The translations under genes were made by a program, and so were the position numbers. 64,000 nucleotides of DNA. Source: Myrica gale (Eukaryota; Streptophyta; Magnoliopsida; Fagales; Myricaceae). The stretch lies in NCBI GenBank assembly GCA_963930655.1, contig OZ005617.1, positions 15,280,068 through 15,344,067 of the forward strand, read 5' to 3'. A model generated the notes under the pieces. That model was not told where the DNA came from, did no database searches, and saw only the letters and a list, made by a program, of their open reading frames with translations. Below, in pieces: positions 23,355 through 33,005 of the stretch. Position 1 is the stretch's first letter; each line of letters opens with the position of its first letter.

Positions 23355-25195
23355 CGATAAAGCTGGAGTGGAAGATTTCTCAAGATCAGCCTAGCTACTG
23401 GTACGCGGTCCCTTGCTCTTTTTTGGGAATCTACACAAAAGCATTCGCATGGTAAAAAAAGGACTATACGGTTAGATAGTCATCTGAACAGATAACGACA
23501 TCTGTCCGAACGATGAATTAAGAAAATAAATACGCAAATTTAACATAAAGGGCATCCAGACTGCTTCATATAGAGTCTGGACACATGAATAACGACAACA
23601 TATCCCTTTTGGGATATTACCAGGCATCTGAACAGCGTTAGATTACCGTCCGAACTTAAAATAAAGAAGTAGCTTATTTAAATAAAATATAAAACATGTC
23701 CGGACTGCTTTGATAATGTGTCCAAACACACTCAAAATGACAACGTATCCCTTTTAGGATACTACCAAGTGTCCAAACTGTGTTAGATCTCCGTTTGAAC
23801 TAAAAACAGCGAAGTAAACTAATTAAATTAAATATAAAACACGTTTGGACACATATAAAACGACAACGTATCCCTTTTGGGATACTACCAGGAGTCTGAA
23901 TGCCTGAACAACATCCGAACGTGTCGGAAAAGACGACCGAGTTAACTAAGTCTTGGCAGCGTCCCTCTACCTCCCACACACTCCCAAAAACACCACCAAA
24001 TCTTAAACCAATATACTTAAAACAATTCTAACACTTACACAAAAAATTTCTATGTAAAAGTCAATGAAAAAACACAATGTACTATACAAAAAAATATGAT
24101 TGAAATCCTATACATAAAAATGAATAAAACGTACTTGGATGTGATTGCAGTCTCGAAGGAATGAGATTACATCAGGATTTGGGAAGAAAACACGTGAAGG
24201 ACGAGAGATTTTTTATGAGAAATCAACCGGTTAAAGAGAAAATGTCGAACTATTCGAGTATTGGACTCTCATGTGGCCCAATGAGAGTCATTTACATTAA
24301 ACGCCAAAATTTAAACCATTTAAAATGGTAAAAAAATTAGAAGCGTCTGAACGTTATCATCTCGTATGGACGTCATTCCCCTGACTTCGTGCGATGTGGA
24401 AGCACGCGTTTGGCTGAATAAACGTCACGTAGAGTCGAGACGGTGTCCTAGGCGTTCGGACGGTTAAAGTTGTTTTCAACCGTCGTATAAGGTAAACACT
24501 TGTAAGCCATCTGATGGTCACACAGACGTCCGGACAGTATTGTCATCCGCTCCAACAACATCATTTCATCTTACCTGTCTAGACTCGATGCTTCCTCGTG
24601 AAGACGCCTAAAGTTATTTTCAACCTTCATCCTCATTAAACATGTGTTTTCGTGCATTCCAACGTTATCAATTAATGTGATGCGTCCGAACAGCACGTAA
24701 CAACGTTCGGACACTTAGCAGATTTATTTGACATTACTTTTATTCTTTAATTGATTATGGATCCAATTTAATTTATTTAAATCATTTAACTAACACAATG
24801 CAATTAGGCTCAAAATTTAAACTCAATTTATTTATTTTGAATAGATATATATAGTTAAGCATACTTTTATATTAAACACTTGTTATAACTAATCACCTAT
24901 TTAATTATAATTACACTAACCGTTACAATCTAATTACACTAACTGTTTTGTTAACATAACAAGCGTACTAATCACCCATTTAATTGTACTAATCATCCGT
25001 TTAAATTGTAATAAATTTAAACTAATGAAAAACCATAATTAATATAAAATATCAAACATAATCCAAATACCGAACGAAAAACACAATCATAATGTCTAGT
25101 ACAAGCCGGAGACGGTCCTTCTAAGAATAAGTAAATAATTGCGATAAAATATAAGCAGAAGACAAGTTCGAATCACGAGCTGGCAGGTATAGATC

Positions 25196-25462
25196 TTATT
25201 TAAGGGTGTCACGAACCTGCGTCAAATGCTCCTCTATATTGTCCACCGGTGTGATGAGTGTTTGGACCTGTATCGAAACAGCATGGACAGGCTGGGACAA
25301 CTGGGATACATGTTCTCTCACAGAGAACATTTCCATCCACATAATATTTAGCTCCTCCGTCAGAGCAAATTTATTCTCCGGACTGGTCAAGCGGGTATGG
25401 AGCTCCATGCACAACAAATACGTCGGCTCCATTATCTCCCGAATACTCCCCCTCAACCCCAC
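25196..25462 (-). pseudogene. Coiled-coil-like transposon protein fragment
   Basis: An 88-codon minus-strand frame rich in Leu, Glu and Val at heptad-like spacing (for example REHVSQLSQPVHAVSIQVQT). A diverged, shorter counterpart lies at the equivalent place (2287-2469) in the other CACTA copy, and a similar frame sits at 22357-22569. Presence in both copies suggests it was once coding, perhaps the C-terminal part of the transposon protein. No domain is recognised. Confidence 0.35.
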
Positions 25463-26604
25463 TTAAAAAGCATTCACCCAAGCTTGTCATTCTGTCTGTG
25501 CCCCGACATTGGTGAAACTTCTCCCGGAGTGATCCATGGTCAACCTAGCAAAAATCGTTCGTACGTAATTCAAACGGTCATGTTTACATTTAGAAGGCGT
25601 CTGAACGTGGTGAAGCACATCCGGATGCTACTAAACACGTTCGGACGTCGATAAACAAGGGTTCGAACGGTTCTTCGATGAACACAAACCAAACAACGTA
25701 CTTTGATGAATACAAAGAACACAACAAAATTCAAAAGTATTAAATTAAAATGCATTAAATTGAAAAGGCAAACTCACAAATAAGGTTTTATGTGAATTTG
25801 TTTGAGAGATCTCAAAATAAATCTCGAACGGGTAATGCAAACGTTTTAGAGAAATGTTTTGAGAGAAGAAAGTGAAAGTGTGATTTTGACAAAGTCTGTC
25901 CGGTTTAATGTTATAATCAAACATCCACACAATTTTCATAGGCGTTTGGACGCGTCTTAACAATTAGATTCACACGTGGCCCAATCAAATTCAACGTCAT
26001 TAAATATGCCCGATTCGAAAATAGGTTAGAACTTACATCGTCAGGACGGTTTCGACATCACGTGTGTGAATTTTGCATTATGGAACCACACGATTCACGA
26101 AAGAATCATTCTTACCTATGCGGACATGTTATCAGCGTCAGGACGATTTTATTTTTTTGGCGTTGGAACGTTCATGTTGACGTCTGGACGGGATTTAATT
26201 TTTCACTGTGCTAACGATCATTATTTGTTAGGTAATGTCTGTGCAGACGTTCTAAAACTGACGTCTAGACGGTCTTGTAAAATTTGCGACAATTTTCATC
26301 GTTACTCAGTTACAACGATTTAAATTTTTTCACCCAGCAAAGCGTCCGAACGATTTTTTTATGGGTCCGGAAGGATATTATGTATTTTGTGACGATGTTT
26401 ATCATCACTTATTCACAACGAGGTGTATGTTGTCATACTAGAAATCAGTCCGAACGGTTTTAGGACTTGTCTGGACGGTTTTGGCATTTCTGGATGATTT
26501 TGGATCATTAAATTAATATTTTGTCAGGGAAAAGTTACTTTAGGTGACAAAATTTGGTTTGACACCGAAAATTGTCACCCAAAGCTAAATTTCTTGTAGT
26601 GGTA

Positions 26605-27168
26605 TGAATAACCAATTTCTTAAATATCCCAATGAATTTTTTAAATACTATCTGTTATGACGCATTAATAGAATTAGCGTATACTCATTGGCCAATTTGA
26701 CTCATTGGCGAATGAATACAAGGGTTAAAAGTGTATATATATATTTTTAAGTGTTCGGGATTCTATTTTCTCTACCTACTTCTTACATTTCCCTGAAAAA
26801 AAAAATTGGCCTTATTCTTTTAGGTCGACAGAAATGGGTAAGAACGACCATACAACGCCCACCTCAAGAAACAGCTTAACCAAAGCTTTAGGGCTTCTAC
26901 AATATGGTATTTTTGTTTTAGGGAAATAACAAGGTGAACCTGGGCTTATGGGGTGAGGGATGGGATGGGGTTGATACTTTGGTCCACCACCAAAAGAAGC
27001 ATCTAATTAATGGAGCATGCTAAAGTCTAATTTCTCTACTCTTTGTTCCTTGTGCAAGCCAATTAACGATATCATCAAGAACCACAAGAAGAGATCCAGA
27101 AGAGAATATTCTGTAAGAAATTAAAGACCAAAAAAGTTGGATATTGCTGGGTGTAAAAGTACTTGATG
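26605..27168. other. Short interval without a gene
   Basis: Unique-looking AT-rich DNA between the CACTA end and the retro-inserted element. No open frame of note. Confidence 0.45.
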
Positions 27169-27186
27169 ATTCCACAAATCATGGTC

Positions 27187-27932
27187 TTTCACCTCCTTTG
27201 AAAAGTCTAGAGAGTGAGGGTCCTCCTTCTCTCTAGACTTTCCCCTCTTCCCTCGTTTCTGTGTTTCCCCTTTACATCTCCCCTTCCTCTAGGCGACGGG
27301 AGGAGCTCCTCCTCCTCCCGTCTGCGCCCCTCCTTGCTGACCTGCTGGTCAGGAGTTTCTTTGTGCCTTTATGTTTCAAATAACAGTGGTGGGTTCGTTT
27401 CCAATGATTCTCTCCAGTGGTGAATTTTCGGCGACGACCGGGTGCTTTCCGGCGAGCACGAGCCCCTTGGTTGGCTGTTGTGGCTCCGACTCTTCAACTT
27501 CATCCATCTCCGACTGCGCACCTCCGGCTCACGCCCCTCCACGCGCTCCTCTTGAGGCGCGTGGATCTGACGCGCGAGGTGCTTTTGCTTTCCTTTTGGC
27601 CGAATTTATCCTCTGTGGGTGCATTTTTGTTGTAGGTGCTGGTCTGGTTCCTCCTCCGGCGACGGTATCCGCCGTTCCCGGTGTGGTGGTGTTGTGTTCC
27701 AGTCTTTGGATCCAGGTCGGTTTTGTGGGTCTGTTGACCCGGTTGGTTGCAGCCTTTTTGGCTTGTTGGTTTATGGCCTTTAAGGCCGTTCGGTTTATGG
27801 CACTTCAGGCCCTTGAAAATGTAACGGGCCTTTGTGCCCTATATGTACATTTCCGGCCATGGATAGTTCCAGACTCTGTATTTGTATTATCCTTTCTTGT
27901 GTAATGATATCCACCTTAGCTTATAAAAAAAA
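27187..27932 (+). mobile_element. LINE-type retro-inserted element with target-site duplication
   Basis: The 18 bp ATTCCACAAATCATGGTC at 27169-27186 is repeated with two mismatches at 27933-27950. The inserted 746 bp are much richer in G and C than the flanks, begin with a CT-rich leader and end in CTTAGCTTATAAAAAAAAA. A poly-A-type tail plus a long direct repeat is the mark of target-primed reverse transcription. It contains a 177-codon frame (27371-27904) of low complexity with no domain. The tail resembles those of the LINE at 44700 and the LINE derivative at 51154, so a shared LINE machinery is likely. It may be a LINE fragment or an unrelated transcript. Confidence 0.75.
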
Positions 27933-27950
27933 ATTCCACACATCATGATC

Positions 27951-29400
27951 CTATGAAACGAAAACATCATTGCAGGATTCACGTTACCATCTAGTCATCT
28001 GTCACTCATGTCCTTTTTCGATCTTGGACTTTTTGATCTGGATTAACCTCATGACAACGCATAAAAATCAAACCCTTTTGTATGATCCCTGTTGCTGTCT
28101 TTGGATTTAGATATATTAGACTACGTAGCCAACTTTCGTCTGTTTGGCAGTTTTGATTTGGGAGGAATTATCTGATTAAGCAAAGCCATACCAGAAGGAA
28201 CTAAGGTTCCTACTTTCTTTACTAAGTTGTACGTTTGCCATTGGGAAGATTAGAATCGATTTTGATATGCTTCCAAATGGAAAAGATGAGTACTTGGTAT
28301 AGTTGAGCCCATTTTTTTTAAAAAAAATCATGATAGTTATTCTCATTACTCGAGAACGTTTAAAGACCTCATGTATGGGCGTGTTAGACCCTCCGTTAAG
28401 GCAACAAATCAACGAACTAAGGGACTGAACGGTATTACATTAAACCCAAACAGTTTTAGAACTAAAACCATTACAAGCCCTAATGGGCGGAGAGCAATAA
28501 ACATATACTCAATCGAGCGAACGGCTTACGAGGTCAACGGAGGAGGCCATCGGAACGACACTCGAAAAAATACATAAGGTGCAGATTTTATGGAACCGAA
28601 AGAGCCAAATAAGTTGAGAGCTGAAAACATCAAAAAAGGAGGCAGCCCACAATTGATCTGTGCAGGCCATGGCAGCATCTGCGTTGGGGGAGAGAACAGC
28701 AACACTGGAGTTAGAAAATGGGCCGGCAAGAATGAAAAGAGAGCTAGGCGCGTGAGATCCAGCTGACTGGACGCCGCCGGACTTGGCCAGTAAAGATGAT
28801 ACAGAGAAGATAAGCATATTTTTTTCATTACGTACTAACAATATAATATTTGTTTGTATTCAACTTTAGTAATGTCTTTAAAAATCGCCGACAGTATACG
28901 GATGCAGGATGCTTCTACGTAAAGATTAATAACTTATCAAACATGGAGTAGTATGAGTTGTAGGGATAAACATTAAAATGCTTTTGCTATCATCACCATG
29001 TATCATGAGAGATATATATTAGCTATTCTCGCATTAGTTTTTGTCTGCATTTCAAAAGTAGATCGTAGGCTTTTTACAAGTGGATCGACGTTCAAAATCA
29101 TATCCTCATGCGTATCAAATGCATCTGATGGCATCGATTCTTTTCTTTTTCTTCTTCTTTATTCTCAAAAATTGTAAGACGGAGTTACGTGCATATATAG
29201 TTCCAGATGAAGGTTACATTTCTTGCTCCAAGACCTTGTTTGAGATGGTAACGGATACAACAGGATGGGATACGGTACAATATATTACCTGAGTCTTGAG
29301 GTACATCTACAGACTTAACAAAAAAAAGGTGGAAAAGAACAAACTAAGACAAATAATTTCCACTGAACTTGTGCATGAACCGCAGGCGCCTCTCCCGAAA
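27951..29400. other. Interval without a supported gene
   Basis: Two overlapping minus-strand frames near 28509-28841 (110 and 100 codons) lack motifs and shadow each other. No repeats stand out. The interval lies downstream of the second CLE gene. Confidence 0.45.
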
Positions 29401-29417
29401 ATCACACACAGAGGTCA

Positions 29418-29636
29418 TCAGTGATGTCGTGGATCAGGTCCGCCAGGAATCATTCGCTTGGTCTCAAACGTATTCCTTCCGACTCGTCTTTCCATGCTAG
29501 CCTTTAGCACTTCATTGGCAATCTCCGTCAGTAATCGGTTGCTCTTGTTTACGAAAGGACTAGGAGACCGACTTTCGGAACTTGAAGAGCCAACAATGGC
29601 CAGGAAAAGGCATAACCAGAATTTGAGGCCAGCCAT
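29418..29636 (-). CDS. CLE: CLE signalling peptide precursor, second gene
   Basis: Intronless gene for a 72-residue secreted peptide precursor. The frame is open for nine more codons upstream, but only from a TTG; the first ATG is at 29634-29636 and gives MAGLKFWLCLFLAIVG, which lines up with the MAGWRFSLCLVLIV start of the CLE gene at 15431. A hydrophobic signal peptide (to about residue 18) is followed by a variable region and the terminal CLE motif RMIPGGPDPRHH (residues 61-72). Isoleucine at motif position 3 is unusual, since serine or valine is usual there; the glycine, proline and histidine positions are kept. About 50 bases upstream of the ATG both genes share AGAGACTGARAGCTRC (plus-strand spelling), so they look like duplicates. 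No TATA box as clear as that of the first gene is seen. Confidence 0.9.
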   Translation of the reverse strand: MAGLKFWLCLFLAIVGSSSSESRSPSPFVNKSNRLLTEIANEVLKASMERRVGRNTFETKRMIPGGPDPRHH

Positions 29637-29769
29637 TGTTGAGTGGTCAAGGTTAAGCTTCAAAAAACCACTGCATTTGGGTAGAGACTGAAAGCTACCT
29701 CAATTGGGTACAAAAGGATCGACCTGCATTGTGGATTTGAGGGGTAATTAATTAATATGTCTCATACTC

Positions 29770-30360
29770 TGTTAGAAACAAAAATTATTTACACTTGATA
29801 AGTGAGACATCCAATTATGGGAATACCCAATTGAATTTATTATTTTCTCACTTATGATTTAAAATGTTTACATGGAAGGCTTATTTATAAGTCATTAATT
29901 GCAAATGCCCACATTACCTTAGAAATGTGGGACTACACATTTCAACACTCTCCCCCAAACTCAAGGTGGACAAACCTTGAGTTTGGAGTTACAAAAATAA
30001 TTCAAGAAAAACAAAAATAAACTAAAAAATAACACCGAAAGGTCGCCGGTCTAAATGTCGGATGGTCTCCGGTCTGAAGCCGGAAGGTTGCCGGTACTAA
30101 TGCCGGATGGTTGTCGGTACTAATGTCGGATGGTCGCTGGTACTAATGTCGGATGGTCGCCAGAAGGTAACCAGACTAAAGCCGAAAATCTGGCTCCGGT
30201 ACCATATTAGAAATAAAATTATTTATACTTGATAAGTGAGACATCCATTATGGAAATTGATTTATTAATTTTCTTACTTATGAATTAATGAAATTACATA
30301 AGGCTTTATTTATAAGCCTTGGGAAACAATATTAGCAATGTGAGACTAAGCTTTAATACA
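29770..30360 (+). mobile_element. TRIM-like non-autonomous LTR element
   Basis: Two diverged direct repeats flank a short non-coding centre. The first (29770-29947) starts TGTTAGAAACAAAAATTATT and ends TTTCAACA; the second (about 30205-30360) starts TATTAGAAATAAAATTATTT and ends TTTAATACA. Both share ACTTGATAAGTGAGACATCC. The centre starts CTCTCCCCCAAACTCAAGGT, as often seen after such LTRs, and holds a 23 bp minisatellite. Length (about 590 bp) and lack of coding sequence fit a terminal-repeat retrotransposon in miniature. The target duplication is not clean, and the right repeat has decayed more. Confidence 0.6.
30041..30154. repeat. Minisatellite, five 22-23 bp units
   Basis: Units of the type GGTCGCCGGTCTAAATGTCGG start at 30041, 30064, 30086, 30109 and 30132, with a partial sixth at 30155. 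It lies within the TRIM-like element between its two LTR-like repeats. There is no unique spacer, so it is not a CRISPR. Confidence 0.85.
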
Positions 30361-31008
30361 AACTTTAATGTACTCTGAATGGAATAAGTTCACATTACCC
30401 ACTATCATGGGGGTATATAATTTATTGTGTACAGGACGACTGAAGTAAGAAACGCATTTTCCATATATAGATTATGCACTATCATGGATTGATTGCAGGG
30501 CCATTTTTTTAAGGATAGATAGCTGGGATTGGAGGCTGCTGCCTTCAACCGAGAAAGTTTTCTTAAAGAACATGTAACCGGTGACTGTTCTGTACATCTT
30601 AAGCCAAACAAATTGGCCACACAAAAGAAGATAAAGCGTCAAGGGCAGCATCAAGGAGAATCCCTATAGGGCGATTGGGATAAGGGTTGACTAAATAACG
30701 CAACAAAAGCAGGTAACTTCTGTAACCTAATATGACCTACTTATTCTAGGATAGCGTTAGGTTCTGTATAGTGATGGGCGGTGAATTCACTGATGATTAA
30801 TGGTTTAATATGGGAACAATCCTAGTAAAGTTGGAGTCCATACCATAGGATTTATAGTCATTTGATAGAGAGAATATAATATGTATCTATGGATCACATA
30901 TAGAATAGACATATTCCAGCCCCTCCAGTGATCTTTTTCTAGCCCTGCAGTGAGCTTTGCTGTATCCAAATTGTTGGTGCTTTAATTACTAACTTTTAGT
31001 GGTTTTGA
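30361..31008. other. Interval without a supported gene
   Basis: Two overlapping minus-strand frames (30405-30620 and 30472-30654) have no recognisable motif. Otherwise plain intergenic sequence up to the hAT-type element. Confidence 0.45.
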
Positions 31009-31044
31009 TAGCTATGTAGGCCTGTTCATCCGCTCCGGCCATCG

Positions 31045-31049
31045 GTGGA
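31045..31049 (+). other. Left target-site duplication of the Ty3/gypsy element
   Basis: GTGGA here is repeated exactly at 38396-38400, directly outside the two LTRs. Five base pairs is the usual length for Ty3/gypsy integration. Confidence 0.85.
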
Positions 31050-31921
31050 TGACAAAGGTGTGGTCAGCATAAAAGGTCGAGATTGAAATTAAATTCTGGA
31101 ATGATGTACAAAGTTTTTATGTTCAAGTTATGGCTTGTTGGAAAGCTCCACGAGTCTAGTTTCCAATGCATCAAACGGAGTACTATTTGGAGTTTTCTAG
31201 ACGAAGTTATGGTGAATTTACTCCAAGGAGGTCAGGCTGGCAGTTCAGCTCGAGGAGTTGCGACTTTTGGATGCATTTGTTATTTTTAGATTGTTCTTTT
31301 GGATTTTTAAAGTGTATTTTCATTTCCCTTAGTCTTTTATGTTTCCTAAGTCCTAATTAATATTTTGAAAGATGTATTTTCATTTACTTTTGCTTGGAGG
31401 GTTGTTCCAAAGCTTTGCTATTTATACCCCTCTCTTGTTGAGGAATAGACATCCAGATTTTGAGTGTTTATACAACTTGAGCCTTAGGCTATTTTGAAGA
31501 ATGATTTATTTTACAAACTCTTATCCTTCGGTGGATTCCGATAGGTGGCGAGTTCAACTCTTATCCTTTGGTGGATTCCAATAGGTGGCGAGTTCTTGCT
31601 CTGTATCCCGTGTTAGATTACATTGGGTGGTGATTTATGTATCCCTTTGTGTTCTACTTTGGTGGTGAGGTTATCTATCCGTGTGTGTGAGTTAGAGTGT
31701 GTTTCTGAGATACCCATACACTTTCCCGACTTTGTCACAAACATCCCGAGGTCCTCATTTTCTAGCGGAGGTGTTTCTCTATCTGGGATTATCACTTTCC
31801 GAGGTCCCAATACTATTCCCGAGGTCCCCAGTACTATTCCCGAGGTGTCCATTTACTTTATCCAACCATTCCGAGGTGCTCAAGAGGTGTCTCGTGCTTT
31901 CCCCGGTTAACCCCGGTATCA
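31050..31921 (+). repeat. 5' LTR of the Ty3/gypsy element
   Basis: This 872 bp repeat starts TGACAAAGGTGTGGTCAGCA and ends CCCCGGTATCA. It matches 37530-38395 along its length with scattered differences. It includes promoter-like and CGAGGT-rich segments near 31740-31890 (several copies of TCCCGAGGTC). Confidence 0.93.
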
Positions 31922-31923
31922 AG

Positions 31924-31935
31924 TGGTATCAGAGC
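31924..31935 (+). promoter_or_regulatory. Primer-binding site, initiator tRNA-Met type
   Basis: TGGTATCAGAGC, two bases after the 5' LTR, is complementary to the 3' end of plant initiator methionine tRNA, which primes minus-strand synthesis in many plant LTR retrotransposons. Confidence 0.85.
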
Positions 31936-31946
31936 TTTTAGTTGTC

Positions 31947-33003
31947 ATGACGGGTCGTCGTTATCGCGGGCTAAATGTTGACTCTCCTCTAGCTCATGAA
32001 AGAGATCTCCATGAAGTTGAAATTGCAGATCTAAGGAGACAATTACAACAACTTCAGCAACGTCTTGAGCATTATGAGCCTTTTGATTCTCATCATGGTT
32101 CGGATGGTGAATCTTCTCATCATGAGAATGAGAATCCTTTCTAACGTGATCGAAGTGAAGCATCATCGGAGGAACAAGTGCTTCATCGTCGTCGTCATAA
32201 TCAAAGAAACCATGAAGTTCAACGAGATCAACTTGATGTGAGAGTTGATATCCCCGAGTTCGAAGGAAGAGCAGCCGGACGAGTTTCTTGATTGGTTACA
32301 TGCGGTGGAGCGGATCTTTGATTATAAGGAGATGCCGGAAGAAAGAAATGTGAAGCTTGTTGCATTAAAGTTGAAGAAATATGCTTCTCTATGATGGGAG
32401 AATTTGAAGAAGCAGCGTGCTCGAGAAGGAAGAAGTCGTATTGCTACATGGGAAAAGATGAGAAAAGTTTTTAGGCAAAAATTTTTGCTAGATAATTACC
32501 GACAAGATATTTTTCTTAAGTTCTACAATTTTAAGTAAAAGGATCTTTCGGTGGAAGAATATACTGCAAAATTCGATCATCTCATGATGAAGTGATGTGG
32601 CGGAGCCAGAAGAGCAAACTACCTTTCGCTATCTTGGTGAACTACGATTGGAGATCGGAAATATTGTCCATTTACAACTGTATTGGACTTACAACGATGT
32701 TGTGAAGCTAGCAATAAAGGTGGAAAAGCAACAAAAGGAGGCTCATAGAAGTAGGCCGAGATTTGGAGCAAAGGATGGTCATTCCAACCGATGGAGCTCT
32801 TTAGTCTCTAAAGTTTCAGCACCAAAGTTTTCAACAAACAAAACAAATCCTCAACCCTCGAAGAATGAAGGAGGACCAAGTTCATTTCGCCAAAATCCTA
32901 ATTCTCGTAAGTGTTTCAAATGCCAAGGATTTGGTCATATTGCTTCTGATTGTCCAAACCGCAAGGTGGTGACTTTTATTGAAGAAGAATGTGTGAGTCT
33001 AAA
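31947..33003 (+). pseudogene. gag of the Ty3/gypsy element, broken
   Basis: The frame opens with an ATG at 31947, then is interrupted by a stop at about 32142 and by frameshifts and stops around 32290-32600. Recognisable parts are a coiled-coil-like N-terminus, a retrotransposon gag core near 32240-32590 (tryptophan-rich, partly out of frame) and, at 32597-33003, a basic tail with one zinc knuckle CFKCQGFGHIASDC (CX2CX4HX4C). Gag forms the particle that packages the element RNA. The frame then runs into the 33006-34767 insertion. Confidence 0.85.
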
Positions 33004-33005
33004 TG

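Larger units (their letters stand above)
22350..26601 (-). mobile_element. CACTA transposon, second copy related to 1-3515
   Basis: The right end at 26596-26601 is GTAGTG in the context AAATTTCTTGTAGTG, the same terminus as at 3515. About 23450-26601 matches about 400-3515 block by block. Left of this the minus strand carries a Transposase_32-like protein (22850-23354) and a coiled-coil-like frame (22357-22569). The left terminus is not identified; sequence with the same motif type at 18360-19140 may be its far side. No intact transposase frame remains. Bases after the end are gta. Confidence 0.75.

Noticed and set aside
27371-27904. 177-codon plus-strand frame
   Set aside because: It lies wholly inside a retro-inserted unit with an A-tail and flanking duplication, is low in complexity, and has no domain; not called as a gene.
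29637-29663. Longer N-terminus for the second CLE protein
   Set aside because: The extension starts at TTG; the internal ATG at 29634-29636 matches the start of the other CLE gene and precedes the signal peptide.
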